Positions 16,141 through 25,355 of a stretch of DNA of 64,000 nucleotides are shown piece by piece. Location: NCBI GenBank assembly GCA_013201155.1, contig CP053716.1, forward strand, positions 372,001 to 436,000, written 5' to 3'. Each line of letters opens with the position of its first letter. Position 1 is the stretch's first letter. The position numbers were made by a program, and so were the translations under genes. This DNA is from Berryella wangjianweii (GTDB lineage: Bacteria > Actinomycetota > Coriobacteriia > Coriobacteriales > Eggerthellaceae). Under the pieces are notes generated by a model that ran no database searches, was not told the origin of the DNA, and saw only the letters and a list, made by a program, of their open reading frames with translations.

Positions 16141-17631
16141 TCAGCGGCCCTTCCCGTCCATGTCGGCTGCGGCCTGATCAGCATCGGCGCAGCCCGCCGT
16201 CGTTTCCTCCTGCACCAGTTCGAGCAGGCAGCCCAAAGCCGCCGCCACGGTGCGCGCCCGCACCGTGGCCCGATCGCCGTCGAGATGAAGGAGGCGCGCC
16301 GTAGCGCCCGTCCGCGAGCAGGCGCCCAGCCACACCGTTCCCACGGGCTTGCCGGGCTCGGCTCCGCCAGGACCCGCGATGCCCGTTACCGCCACGGTTA
16401 CGTCGCAGCCCAGGGCCGCGCGCGCGCCGATGCACATCTGCAGGACGCACTCCTCGCTCACCGCGCCCGGGCCCGCCAGCACCTCGTCGCTCACGCCCAG
16501 CACCGCATGCTTCACCTCGCCGCGGTAGCTGACGATGCCGCCCTTCACCACGCTCGACGAACCGGGGCACCCCGTCAGCGCGCCTGCGATCAGCCCTCCG
16601 GTCAGGCTCTCGGCGGTACCGACGGTCACGCCGGCCTGCACGGCCCGGTCGATCACCCTTCGCGCCAGGGCATCCGCGCCCACTGCGGCAAGCGCGGCCT
16701 CATCGCGGCACGCATCAGCGCCGGCCTCGGTGCGCGCGGAGCGCACGGCGAAGGCACCCGCGCAGCCCTCAGCGCTTCGAACAGGCACTCTGTCGGCACC
16801 GGGCGCTGCGTCCTCGACGCCCTCGGGCCCCGCATCCGCCGCGCGCCCGCGGCGCGACAGGCGTCCCAGGCCGATGATGTCGCGCGCCTTCGCCACGTAA
16901 TCGACCATCGACACCACGGTCAGCACCAGCGCCACGGCCATGACCACCCACGACACAGTGAGCACGGGCGCGTACAGGGTGCCGCCGGGACCGCTCGCGA
17001 TCAGCGAGTCGCTTACGGTGAACAGCACGATCGCGGTCATCTGCGAGACGGTCTTGAACTTGCCGATGTAGCTGGCCGCGATCACGACGCCTTCGGCCGC
17101 CGCCATCATGCGCACGCCCGACACGATGAACTCGCGGGTGAGGATGATCAGAACGACCCAGGTGGGAAGCGTGCCCAGCTCGATCAGGGCCAGCAGGGCC
17201 GCAGCCACCAGGATCTTGTCGGCCAGGGGGTCCATGAACTTGCCGAAGTTGGTCACCTCGCCGCGCGAACGGGCCAGGTAGCCATCGAGCCAGTCGGTGG
17301 CCGATATCGCAATGAACACGCCCGCGGCCACCACGCGACGCACCTCCTCGGTGATCGCCGCGATCCCCAGCCAGTCCGCCCAGGGTCCCAGCAGCACCAG
17401 GACGAACACGGGAACCAGGGCGATGCGCACCACCGTCACCACGTTGGCGGGCGTGAGGATGCGCTCGGGCGCCACCTGAACGGGCTCGTCCGCAGCGCAT
17501 GCGCCGCTGGCCACGGTCGCGGAGCCATCGGCGCCCGACGCGGGCCGCAGATCAGAATCGGAGCGATGGCCAGGCGAATCGATCCGCTCAGGCGCGCCAG
17601 ACGTCGGCTCTCTCCTCACGCGGTCGCTCAC
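16141..17631 (-). CDS. pgsA: Fusion of phosphatidylglycerophosphate synthase (PgsA) and nicotinamide-nucleotide amidase (CinA C-terminal/PncC) domain
   Basis: One 496-residue frame holds two enzymes. Residues about 55-285 are a membrane CDP-alcohol phosphatidyltransferase with the full motif, from Asp113 to Asp138 (DWLDGYLAR, then G-x3-D-x3-D), plus several hydrophobic helices. PgsA makes phosphatidylglycerol phosphate from CDP-diacylglycerol and glycerol-3-phosphate. After a 45-residue polar linker, residues about 335-496 are a PncC domain (GTAESLTGG, PGSSSVVKGGIVSY, TGIAGPGG), which deamidates NMN. The N-terminal CinA domain is absent. The GTG start at 17631 overlaps the rimO stop as GTGA. 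pgsA-cinA-recA is a common gene order, so the fusion joins normal neighbours. Confidence 0.9.
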   Translation of the reverse strand: MSDRVRREPTSGAPERIDSPGHRSDSDLRPASGADGSATVASGACAADEPVQVAPERILTPANVVTVVRIALVPVFVLVLLGPWADWLGIAAITEEVRRVVAAGVFIAISATDWLDGYLARSRGEVTNFGKFMDPLADKILVAAALLALIELGTLPTWVVLIILTREFIVSGVRMMAAAEGVVIAASYIGKFKTVSQMTAIVLFTVSDSLIASGPGGTLYAPVLTVSWVVMAVALVLTVVSMVDYVAKARDIIGLGRLSRRGRAADAGPEGVEDAAPGADRVPVRSAEGCAGAFAVRSARTEAGADACRDEAALAAVGADALARRVIDRAVQAGVTVGTAESLTGGLIAGALTGCPGSSSVVKGGIVSYRGEVKHAVLGVSDEVLAGPGAVSEECVLQMCIGARAALGCDVTVAVTGIAGPGGAEPGKPVGTVWLGACSRTGATARLLHLDGDRATVRARTVAAALGCLLELVQEETTAGCADADQAAADMDGKGR

Positions 17632-18974
17632 GGCACGACCGTCCCTTCCATCTCGTACAGCAGGGTGTCGTCGATGCGCACCGCGACAACCTCGCCTACC
17701 TGGGCGCCCTCGACATAGGTGACGCCGTCCACATCGGGCGCCTGGCACATGGCGCGCCCGACCAGCTGGCCGTCCTCCTCGGTTCCGCACACCAGCACGG
17801 GAAGGACGCGACCCACGCGCTGCGCCACCCGCGCCGCGCACACCGCGTCGGCCAGCTCGCGCAGGCGCCGCGCCCGCTCGTCCTTCTCGTCGTCGTCAAC
17901 CTGGTCAGGCAGGTCGAAGGCGCGCGTGCCCTCCTCGCGCGAGTAGGCGAACACGCCCACGTAATCGAGGTCGCAGTTCTCCACGTAGGCGCACAGCTGC
18001 TCGAACTCGTCGTCGGTCTCGCCCGGGAAGCCCGCGATCAGCGTGGTGCGCAGGGTGGCATCGGGAATGCGCGCGCGGATGCGGGCGCACAGCGCGTCGA
18101 ATGCGGCAACCGAGCCCGTACGGCGCATCAGCTTCAGCAGCCGAGGGCTGACGTGCTGGAAGGGCACGTCGAAGTAACTGCACACGTTGTCGTGCGCAGC
18201 CACGGCCTCGATCAGCTCATCGGTGACGCCCTCGGGCTGAATGTACATGACGCGAAGCCATGTGCGGGGGAACTCGTCGGCGAGCGTCGCGACCAGCCAC
18301 CCCAGGGTCAGCGGCTCGTCGAAGTCATCGCCCCAGCGGCCGGTATCCTGCGCGATCAGCACCACCTCGCGCGTGCCGGCGGCCACCAGGGCGGACACCT
18401 CGTCGCGAATGCGCTCGTAGGGAAAGCTGCGATACCGACCTCTGATGTAGGGAATCGAGCAGAACGAGCAGAAGCGGTTGCAGCCGTCCGAGATCTTCAC
18501 GTAGGCCGACGGGGGCGCCTGCTCGGACGCGGCCGGGCCGTGCAGTCGCACGGCGGTGGGGATGGCGCCCAGGCTTCGCTCGACGCCCAGCAGACGGTCG
18601 ATCACCTCGACGATCTGGTCCTCCTTCGCGCAGGGCACGAAGGCCGCCGCCTCGGGAACCTCCGCCTCAAGCTCGTCGCCGTAGCGCGCGGGCATGCATC
18701 CCGACACCACGAGCCGCGCCCGCCCCGAGGCCACGTTGTCCAGGCCCGCGGCGTCCAGGATCACCTCGATGCTCTCCTCGGTGGCGGCCTGGATGAACGA
18801 GCAGGTGTTCACCACCACGGCGTCGGCCTGGGCCGGGTCGTCGGCGATGCGGTAGCCGGCGCGAATCAGGTCGCTGCGCATGTGCGCCGTGTCGGCCTCG
18901 TTCTTGGCGCAGCCCATGGTGATGAACGAGACGCTGCGGGGTGCGCGCATCCCGTCGATTGCGGTTGATGACAT
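17628..18974 (-). CDS. rimO: Ribosomal protein S12 methylthiotransferase RimO
   Basis: A 448-residue radical-SAM methylthiotransferase that modifies the conserved aspartate of ribosomal protein S12. The N-terminal cluster domain shows ITMGCAKNEADTAHM, VVNTCSFI and VVSGCMPARY. The radical-SAM cysteines are in SDGCNRFCSFCSIP, and a TRAM domain closes the protein. The SGCNRFC context and IPYIRGRYRSFP are RimO-like rather than MiaB- or MtaB-like. The ATG at 18974 lies 11 bases after the yajQ stop. It is followed by pgsA, as in many Gram-positive bacteria. Confidence 0.94.
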   Translation of the reverse strand: MSSTAIDGMRAPRSVSFITMGCAKNEADTAHMRSDLIRAGYRIADDPAQADAVVVNTCSFIQAATEESIEVILDAAGLDNVASGRARLVVSGCMPARYGDELEAEVPEAAAFVPCAKEDQIVEVIDRLLGVERSLGAIPTAVRLHGPAASEQAPPSAYVKISDGCNRFCSFCSIPYIRGRYRSFPYERIRDEVSALVAAGTREVVLIAQDTGRWGDDFDEPLTLGWLVATLADEFPRTWLRVMYIQPEGVTDELIEAVAAHDNVCSYFDVPFQHVSPRLLKLMRRTGSVAAFDALCARIRARIPDATLRTTLIAGFPGETDDEFEQLCAYVENCDLDYVGVFAYSREEGTRAFDLPDQVDDDEKDERARRLRELADAVCAARVAQRVGRVLPVLVCGTEEDGQLVGRAMCQAPDVDGVTYVEGAQVGEVVAVRIDDTLLYEMEGTVVP

Positions 18975-18985
18975 GCGGTGCGGTC

Positions 18986-19483
18986 CTAGCGGTAGTTGGT
19001 GAACTGGAGGGGCTGGCCGTAGTCGTTGCCCTTCACGAAGGCGATCACGTCCTGCAGCACATCGCGCGACGGCGAGCTGACGCGCAGGTGGTCGCCCTCG
19101 ATCTGCACCTTGGCCTTGAACTTCTGCGCCTTGATGTCGCGGTTGATCCTGCCTGCGGTGTCCTTGTCGATGCCCTCGACGATGCTGGCCGTGCGCGTGA
19201 TGCTCTGGCCTGCGGAGGCCACGGGCTCCCCCCACGTCACCGCCGTGAGGTCGATCGAACGGCGCACCAGCTTGGATGCGATCACGTCGATCACCTGCCC
19301 GGCCACGAAATCGGAGGGGGCGTGCACGGTAAGGGTGCGCTTGGCCTTGTCGAAGGCCACGGTGGCGCCGGAGTCCTTCAGGTCGTAGCGCTGAGCCAGC
19401 TCTTTGCGTGCCTGCTGGAAGGCGTTGTCCACCTCCTGCAGGTCAACGGTTGACACGATGTCGAAGCTCGATTCCTTGGCCAT
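18986..19483 (-). CDS. yajQ: YajQ family nucleotide-binding protein
   Basis: A 165-residue YajQ/UPF0234 protein. The N-terminus ESSFDIVSTVDLQEVDNA and the central KLVRRSIDLTAV followed by Arg-rich FKAKVQIEGDHLRV are typical of its two ferredoxin-like repeats. Homologues bind nucleotides, including cyclic-di-GMP in Xanthomonas, and tRNA has been suggested; the role here is open. The ATG at 19483 fits the family N-terminus; a longer frame to 19522 has no support. Confidence 0.92.
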   Translation of the reverse strand: MAKESSFDIVSTVDLQEVDNAFQQARKELAQRYDLKDSGATVAFDKAKRTLTVHAPSDFVAGQVIDVIASKLVRRSIDLTAVTWGEPVASAGQSITRTASIVEGIDKDTAGRINRDIKAQKFKAKVQIEGDHLRVSSPSRDVLQDVIAFVKGNDYGQPLQFTNYR

Positions 19484-19549
19484 GGGTGCCTTTCGTCCGA
19501 GGGGCTGCGCCCCGCTGGTCACTTGCGTATGGTTGCGTGCGAGACGTCG

Positions 19550-20779
19550 CTAGGCGCCCGCCGCGGTGCCGGGGGTGCCGGCTGCGCCCGTCTGCGTACC
19601 CGCGGCGCTGCCGGTGGCTGCGCCCGATGCAGCGGCCCCGCCGCCAGCGGCGGGCTTCGAGGCGTCGGCGGCGCCCTCCCTGCCGTGCTCCTTGTTCCAC
19701 GCGTCCAGGATGTCCTGGAAGCTCACGGTGCAGGCGTACATGCCGCCGTACTGAGCGCTCGACTCCAGCTTCACCTCCTTGCCGTTCACCTTCACGCTGA
19801 GGGCGTCAGGCACCCAGGTCGCGATCGACCAGGTGCCGGTGACGCTCACCTTGCGCGAGGTGGGGCCGGTGAGGGTCTCGGCGTTCGAGCGCTTCCCATC
19901 GGTGTACTCCTCCACGTAGCAGGCGGTTCCCGCCCCGGCCACCTCGTAGGTGACCTCGGCGCTGGTGGGCGGCGCCTCCACCGTCGCGGGCTGCCTGGGG
20001 GCCGGCGCCTCGCCCGAGGCGTCCTCCACGCCCGTGGTGTCGGAGATTCCCGAGATGGGAGCCGTCGGGACGTCGTTCGCCTGGCTGCGGGCGTTGCTCA
20101 CCGCCAGCCACACCACCAAGACCACCACGATCAGGGCCGCTGCCACGCCGATGATGAGGGGAAGCCGCGACGAGATCGCGCTTTGCGCCTTCGGGCTGGA
20201 CACGAGGTTGGTGTAGGGGTTCGACACCGCCGTATGCCGCGTGGCGCGTGGCGCGCGCGCGCCACGGTCCCGATTGCGGAAATCGCCCTCCCCGTCCGCC
20301 GCGCGTCCGCCGCGCGAGCGCCCGGAAGACGCCAGCCCGTAGCTGGGCAGGGCGTAGTCGGTGCGGTCGTCGTACAGGTCGCGCCCCAGGGCGGTGCGAC
20401 GGCTCTCGAATCGCTCCTCGCGCCCGCCCCCGCGCTCGGAGCGCTCGGAGCGTTCGGCGCGCCTTGACGAGCGCCGCGTGTCGGCGGCTCCCAGGTCGAA
20501 GCGCTTGCGCGACGTTGACCGCGCGCGGGTCACCTGGTTGGCGTACGCCTCGTCAAGGTACTTGTTCACGATGTCGGTGGGGTTCAGGCCCAGAAGGCGC
20601 GCGTAGGCGTTCACCATGTTGCGCGTGTAGCCGCGCGGCGGCATGGCCGAGAAGTCGGACTCCTCGATCGCGCGCAGGATGTCGGCCCGAATGCGCAGGC
20701 GACGGGCCACCGTGGTAAGGTCCAGACCCTGGCGCTCTCGGGCCTCCTGAAGGATCTGACCTGCGGACTTCTGCGTCAC
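19550..20779 (-). CDS. rodZ: RodZ-like helix-turn-helix membrane protein
   Basis: A 409-residue bitopic protein. The N-terminal helix-turn-helix of the HTH_25 type (about 5-80; AGQILQEARERQGLDLTTVA) is the cytoplasmic MreB/nucleic-acid contact of RodZ proteins. It is followed by a long Arg/Ser/Glu-rich disordered linker (90-200), one transmembrane helix at about 207-230, and an extracellular beta-rich RodZ domain (about 290-365). An Ala/Gly-rich tail ends the protein. In rod-shaped bacteria RodZ tunes cell-wall elongation; no mreB is in the window. It starts 5 bases after the ftsK stop, an arrangement common in actinobacteria and Firmicutes. Confidence 0.88.
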   Translation of the reverse strand: MTQKSAGQILQEARERQGLDLTTVARRLRIRADILRAIEESDFSAMPPRGYTRNMVNAYARLLGLNPTDIVNKYLDEAYANQVTRARSTSRKRFDLGAADTRRSSRRAERSERSERGGGREERFESRRTALGRDLYDDRTDYALPSYGLASSGRSRGGRAADGEGDFRNRDRGARAPRATRHTAVSNPYTNLVSSPKAQSAISSRLPLIIGVAAALIVVVLVVWLAVSNARSQANDVPTAPISGISDTTGVEDASGEAPAPRQPATVEAPPTSAEVTYEVAGAGTACYVEEYTDGKRSNAETLTGPTSRKVSVTGTWSIATWVPDALSVKVNGKEVKLESSAQYGGMYACTVSFQDILDAWNKEHGREGAADASKPAAGGGAAASGAATGSAAGTQTGAAGTPGTAAGA

Positions 20780-20784
20780 GGCAC

Positions 20785-23280
20785 CTACTCCTTCCCTTCG
20801 GCTGCATCGCTTTGCTCGAAGGCGCGCAGCGTCTCAAGCTCCAGGGAATCGACGAGCACGTCGCGGGGCCTGCTGCCATTGGCGGGCCCCACCACGCCCT
20901 TCTCCTCAAGCATGTCCATTATACGACCTGCACGCGCATAGCCCACCTTCAGCTTGCGCTGGATATTCGAGGTCGAGCCCAGGCCGGTGGCCACCACGAT
21001 GTCGGCGGCCTCCCAGATCAGCGGGTCGTCGTCCTCCACCGCCCCACCCGAGCCGTCGGGCGCCGAGGCCCCCAGCGTGATGAGGTTCGTCTTCAGGATG
21101 TCGCTGTGGTACTCGGGCTCGCCCTGGGCCTTCACGGCGTCCACCACGGCGGCGATCTCGGATTCTCCCACATAGCAGCCCTGGATGCGCACCGGGCGGG
21201 GGAACTCGGGCTTGGACAGCAGCAGGTCGCCGTTGCCGATCAGGCTCTCGGCGCCGGCGGTGTCCAAGATCACGCGGCTGTCGAGGCCCGACGCCACGTT
21301 GAACGACATGCGATTGGTGATGTTCGACTTGATCAGGCCCGTCACCACGTTGGCCGAGGGGCGCTGCGTGGCCACGATCAGGTGGATGCCCGCAGCGCGG
21401 GCCAACTGCGCCAGGCGGCTGATCGAGAACTCCACCTCCTTGCCCACGTTCATCATGAGGTCGGCCAGCTCGTCGATGATGATGACGATGTAGGGCAGAT
21501 GCTCCGCCTCCTCGTCGAGGGAGCCCTCGGCCACCTTGGCGTTGTACTGGGCGATATTGCGCACCATCACCTTCGAGAACACCTTCAGGCGCCGTTCCAT
21601 TTCGGCCACGCCCCATGACAGGGCGCTCGCCGCCTCCTTGGGCTCGGTGACCACCGGCACGTAGAGGTGCGGGATGCCGTTGTAAGGCGTGAACTCCACG
21701 CGCTTGGGGTCGATCATGATGAAGCGCACCTGCGAGGGCGTGGCGCGCATGAGCATCGACATGATCATGGAGTTGATGCCCACCGACTTGCCGGAGCCCG
21801 TGGTGCCGCCGATCAGCAGATGGGGCATGGTTGCCAGGTCGGACACGATGGGCCGTCCCTCGACGTCCTTGCCGATGGCCATCTCGAGCGGGCCGCCCTT
21901 CGCCTCCTTCAGGATGTCGCCCAGAAGCACGTTCTCGCGCGTGGTGTTGGGAACCTCGATGCCCACGTAGTGGGTGCCGGGAATCGGGGCGAAGATGCGC
22001 ACGCCGGGGGCCGCCAGCGCCAGGGCGATGTCGTCACCCAGATTGGTGATGCGACTCACGCGGACACCCGCCGGCAGATCGACCTCGAACAGCGTTACCG
22101 TGGGGCCCGCGATCCAGTCCACCACGGTGGCCATGATGCCGAAGTCCTCCAGGGTGCCCTGAAGACGGGCCGCCGTCTCGGCAAGCTCGTGCGAGAACGC
22201 CTGCGATCGCTTCGACTTCTTGCTGACGTTCAGGAGCTCGATTCCGGGCAGCTGGAAGCCGTCCGCATCGGGGGCGGCGGGCGCGGCGGTCGCCTTGGCG
22301 GCCTTCTTCGGGCGCGTGGGGGCACTGCGCGCAGGCGCAGGAGGCTCGGGCGCGTCGGACAGCCGACGCGTGAGCGCCGGGCCCCGGTCGCCCGTCACCG
22401 GCACGGTGCGCGTGGACGACAGCGCCTGCTCCAAGAGGGCGCGGGAGTCCGGCCGAGGCGACGTCGAGGCCGCCGGACGGCGATCAGGGCGCGCCGGGGC
22501 CGCCGACGGTGCATCGGACTCGGACGCAAGCGGGCGCGTGAGGGCAGCCGGGTCGGCGGGAGCGGGGTCGAGGGGGGATGCCGCTCCCTCGGCCTGCTCG
22601 CGCTCAGCCGCACGGCGGCGGCGCTCGTCGATCAGCGCGAGCGCGGCCTCCACCACGCGCGAGGCCGACAGCCCCATCACGGCCAGACCGATCAGGGCAA
22701 GCCCGGCCACGATCACCAGCGACACCGGCAAGCCCAGGTACGTAAGGCCCGTGAAGGCCAGGCCGGCGCCCACGTAGCCGCCGCGCGACTTCAGATGCTC
22801 GGCGTCGAACAGCAGGCTGGGAACCGCCCCGTCGCCCAGGGTATGCGGGGTCAGCAAGGCCAGCAGCACGAGCAGGGCCATCACCAGAATGCCCGCGCCC
22901 AGGCCCATGCGCAGGGGAACCGGGCCGCGATCGACGCGGCTGAGCATGCTCGCGCCCACCGCAAGCAGCAGCAGGGGCACGAGCACCGCGCCCGACCCGA
23001 TCAGCAGGCGCAGGCCCGAGGACAGCACCTCGGTGACCATCCCCTCGCCCGGCATGAAGGCCATGGCCAGCAGCGCGAGGCCGCCCACGATCAGCGAGAT
23101 TCCGGCGATGTCGCGGCGCGCGCGCTCAGCCAGCACCGGCTCGCGCGTCGGCTGCGCCGCGCGGGGGGCGCCCCCCGCGCGGCGACGAGCGGCCTTCTCC
23201 TGGGGCGCGGCAGCGCGCGCCCGTGCGTCGGATCCCGAACGCGACCCGGCCTTTGAACGTGAGGACGACGACTTCGCCAC
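20785..23280 (-). CDS. ftsK: DNA translocase FtsK/SpoIIIE
   Basis: An 831-residue septal DNA pump. A basic Ala/Arg/Ser-rich start is followed by four hydrophobic helices (about 55-220), then a long Pro/Ala-rich linker (225-360). The motor domain has Walker A GGTTGSGKSVGINS near 490 and Walker B IVIIIDELADLMM. The C-terminal gamma winged helix (about 765-820, with LGSTSNIQRKLKVGYARAGRIMDMLEE) reads oriented KOPS/SRS-like sites. The GTG at 23280 is chosen because AAAGGAG lies 6 bases upstream; the frame runs further up to 23319. It clears chromosome DNA from the division septum. Confidence 0.96.
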   Translation of the reverse strand: MAKSSSSRSKAGSRSGSDARARAAAPQEKAARRRAGGAPRAAQPTREPVLAERARRDIAGISLIVGGLALLAMAFMPGEGMVTEVLSSGLRLLIGSGAVLVPLLLLAVGASMLSRVDRGPVPLRMGLGAGILVMALLVLLALLTPHTLGDGAVPSLLFDAEHLKSRGGYVGAGLAFTGLTYLGLPVSLVIVAGLALIGLAVMGLSASRVVEAALALIDERRRRAAEREQAEGAASPLDPAPADPAALTRPLASESDAPSAAPARPDRRPAASTSPRPDSRALLEQALSSTRTVPVTGDRGPALTRRLSDAPEPPAPARSAPTRPKKAAKATAAPAAPDADGFQLPGIELLNVSKKSKRSQAFSHELAETAARLQGTLEDFGIMATVVDWIAGPTVTLFEVDLPAGVRVSRITNLGDDIALALAAPGVRIFAPIPGTHYVGIEVPNTTRENVLLGDILKEAKGGPLEMAIGKDVEGRPIVSDLATMPHLLIGGTTGSGKSVGINSMIMSMLMRATPSQVRFIMIDPKRVEFTPYNGIPHLYVPVVTEPKEAASALSWGVAEMERRLKVFSKVMVRNIAQYNAKVAEGSLDEEAEHLPYIVIIIDELADLMMNVGKEVEFSISRLAQLARAAGIHLIVATQRPSANVVTGLIKSNITNRMSFNVASGLDSRVILDTAGAESLIGNGDLLLSKPEFPRPVRIQGCYVGESEIAAVVDAVKAQGEPEYHSDILKTNLITLGASAPDGSGGAVEDDDPLIWEAADIVVATGLGSTSNIQRKLKVGYARAGRIMDMLEEKGVVGPANGSRPRDVLVDSLELETLRAFEQSDAAEGKE

Positions 23281-23337
23281 GTGCAACTCCTTTGACTGCC
23301 TCGTTTGAACTGCGTGCACGCCGCCGGATTCGCATCC

Positions 23338-23359
23338 GGGGCCGGATGTCGCCGGCCCC
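23338..23359 (-). terminator. Strong GC hairpin between rnj and ftsK
   Basis: GGGGCCGG pairs with CCGGCCCC around a six-base loop (8-bp all-GC stem) 12 bases after the rnj stop. No T-run follows, so it may be a transcript end stabiliser or pause rather than a classic terminator. Confidence 0.45.
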
Positions 23360-23370
23360 GGCGCGTCCGG

Positions 23371-25218
23371 CTAGACGTCCAGGATGCTGACGACCACCAT
23401 GGGGCGCTGCTTGGTGCGCTCCCACAGAAGCGAGAGCAGCGTATCGCGCACGGCACGGCGCATGTCCTTGGGCGACGTGGAGCCCGACAGCTGACGGCGC
23501 AGGGTGGCCGTGGCGGCTCCCTCGGCGTCCTCAAGCAGGTAGGGATCGTCGCCGCCCGTGATGCCGCGCATCTCCACCTGCACGCGGCCCTGCAGCTTGC
23601 GCTGGCCCATCGACACGGCGGCGGCCACCACGGCGAAGCCCTCGGCACCCAGCGACGCGCGGTCGTCCAGAACCGTCTGCGAGGTGTCGCCCACCGAGTT
23701 GCCGTCAACGAACACCACGCCGCTTTGGACGGTCTCGCCGAAGCGCACGCCCTTGTCGGACAGCTCAAGCGACTCGCCGTTCTCCAGGATGTAGATGTCC
23801 TCGCGCCTCACGCCCGTCTCTTCCGCCAGCTTGGCGTGGGCGCGCAGGTGCACCGCCTCGCCGTGAACCGGCATGAAGTGCACGGGACGCACGATGCTCA
23901 GCAGCAGCTTCAGCTCCTCGGCGCTGGCGTGCCCCGACACATGGACCATGGCGCGGCGCTTGTCGTACACGTCGGCGCCCACCTTGGCCAGCATGTTGAC
24001 GATGCGCGTGACCGACTTCTCGTTGCCGGGAACGGGCGTGGCCGAGATGATCACGGTGTCGCCCTCCTCGATGCCGACGGTCTTGTGGCTGCCGCCCGCG
24101 ATGCGCGACAGGGCCGAGAGGGGCTCGCCCTGAGACCCGGTGCACATCACCACGATCTTCTCAGGCGGGATGCCCTTCAGGTCGTAGGCGTCCACCAGAT
24201 TCTCGTCGTCGATGCGCAGGTAGCCCAGGCGCCGCGCGATCTCGGTGTTCTGGATCATCGAGCGCCCCGTCACCACCACCTTGCGGCCGCTGGCCACCGC
24301 GGCGTCGCAGATCTGCTGCAGGCGGTGGATGTGGCTGGCGAACGAGGCCACGATCACGCGACCCTTGGCTTGGGCGATGATCGGGCCCAGCACCTTGCCC
24401 ACCTCCGCCTCGGATGGCGTGAACGTGCGGTTCATCGAATTCGTCGAGTCGGACAGCAGCAGGTCGACGCCGATCCGGTTGAAGCGCGACAGGGCCGCGA
24501 AGTCGGTGTTCACGCCGTCAACGGGGGTCTGGTCGAGCTTGAAGTCGCCTGTGTGCAGGATGTTGCCGGCCGGCGTCTGGTAGAAGATGCCCACCGCGCC
24601 CGGGATCGAGTGGTTCACGGCGAAGAACTCGGCCTCGATGCAGCCCAGCTTCACCTTGTCGCCCGGCTTCACCTCGACCAGCTTCGCGTTCTTGATGCGA
24701 TGCTCGGCGAACTTGCCCTCGATCAGCCCCAGCGTCAGCTTCGTGCCGTAGATGGGCACGGGACGGTCAAGGTCCTTGTACAGGTAGGGCAGCGAGCCGG
24801 TGTGGTCCTCGTGCCCGTGGGTGATGAAGATGCCCTTCAGACGATGGGCGTTCTGCAGCACGTAGGTGTAGTCGGGCAGAATCAGGTCGATGCCCGGATG
24901 ATCGTCGTCGGGGAACATGAGGCCGGCGTCATCGAGAATGATGTCGCCGTCGCATTCGAACACCGTCATGTTCTTGCCGATGGCGTCAAGGCCTCCCAGC
25001 GGGATGATCTTCGCCACCGATCCCGGCTTCTTGTCAGGTCGGCCCATGCGCTGCGGCGTGCCGCTTTTCAGCAGGTCGGCGCCGCGCACGGGAATCTTGT
25101 TGCGCGCGCCCTTGATCACACGCGTCTCACGGCCGCCGCTCGATCGCGACGAGCGACTGCGACGCTGGCGCGGCGCGGCGCCCTTCGACCCGGTCCCGCT
25201 GTTGCTGTTCTTCTCCAT
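23371..25218 (-). CDS. rnj: Ribonuclease J
   Basis: A 615-residue metallo-beta-lactamase/beta-CASP RNase with 5' exonuclease and endonuclease activity in mRNA decay and rRNA processing. The N-terminal 45 residues are basic and disordered. The zinc motif HGHEDH is at about 130, further metal ligands lie in ILHTGDFKLDQTP, and the beta-CASP segment (DSTNS, VSGHAS, PVHGE) and the C-terminal domain are complete. The ATG at 25218 is chosen, with AAAGAGGAG just upstream; a TTG at 25233 would add five residues. Hairpins in the 137-base gap before it could serve as dapA terminator or rnj leader. Confidence 0.96.
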   Translation of the reverse strand: MEKNSNSGTGSKGAAPRQRRSRSSRSSGGRETRVIKGARNKIPVRGADLLKSGTPQRMGRPDKKPGSVAKIIPLGGLDAIGKNMTVFECDGDIILDDAGLMFPDDDHPGIDLILPDYTYVLQNAHRLKGIFITHGHEDHTGSLPYLYKDLDRPVPIYGTKLTLGLIEGKFAEHRIKNAKLVEVKPGDKVKLGCIEAEFFAVNHSIPGAVGIFYQTPAGNILHTGDFKLDQTPVDGVNTDFAALSRFNRIGVDLLLSDSTNSMNRTFTPSEAEVGKVLGPIIAQAKGRVIVASFASHIHRLQQICDAAVASGRKVVVTGRSMIQNTEIARRLGYLRIDDENLVDAYDLKGIPPEKIVVMCTGSQGEPLSALSRIAGGSHKTVGIEEGDTVIISATPVPGNEKSVTRIVNMLAKVGADVYDKRRAMVHVSGHASAEELKLLLSIVRPVHFMPVHGEAVHLRAHAKLAEETGVRREDIYILENGESLELSDKGVRFGETVQSGVVFVDGNSVGDTSQTVLDDRASLGAEGFAVVAAAVSMGQRKLQGRVQVEMRGITGGDDPYLLEDAEGAATATLRRQLSGSTSPKDMRRAVRDTLLSLLWERTKQRPMVVVSILDV

Positions 25219-25247
25219 ACGCTCCTCTTTCAAATGTCAAACGCACG

Positions 25248-25275
25248 AAAAGAGAAGCCGCTTGGGCCTCTCTTT
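25248..25275 (-). terminator. Hairpin downstream of dapA, upstream of rnj
   Basis: On the minus strand AAAGAGAGGCC pairs with GGCTTCTCTTT (one G-T pair, 5-base loop), running into TTTTCG. This is the best Rho-independent terminator shape in the dapA-rnj gap, yet it ends only 30 bases before the rnj ATG. Confidence 0.6.
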
Positions 25276-25328
25276 CCGACCCCCTGTCGGGGACCCGAAT
25301 GCCGTCGAAACGGCGATGCTGTATCCAC

Positions 25329-25347
25329 ACGCGCCCTCAAGGCGCGT
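25329..25347 (-). terminator. Hairpin just after dapA
   Basis: ACGCGCC and GGCGCGT (7 bp, 5-base loop) lie 9 bases past the dapA stop. A second short hairpin, GCCGT-TTCG-ACGGC on the minus strand at about 25301-25314, has a stable UUCG tetraloop. Neither has a T-run. Confidence 0.4.
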
Positions 25348-25355
25348 AGCGTCCG

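Noticed and set aside
22200-22620. Possible gene in the ftsK linker region on the plus strand
   Set aside because: The sequence encodes the Pro/Ala-rich FtsK linker; the opposite frame is its low-complexity shadow.
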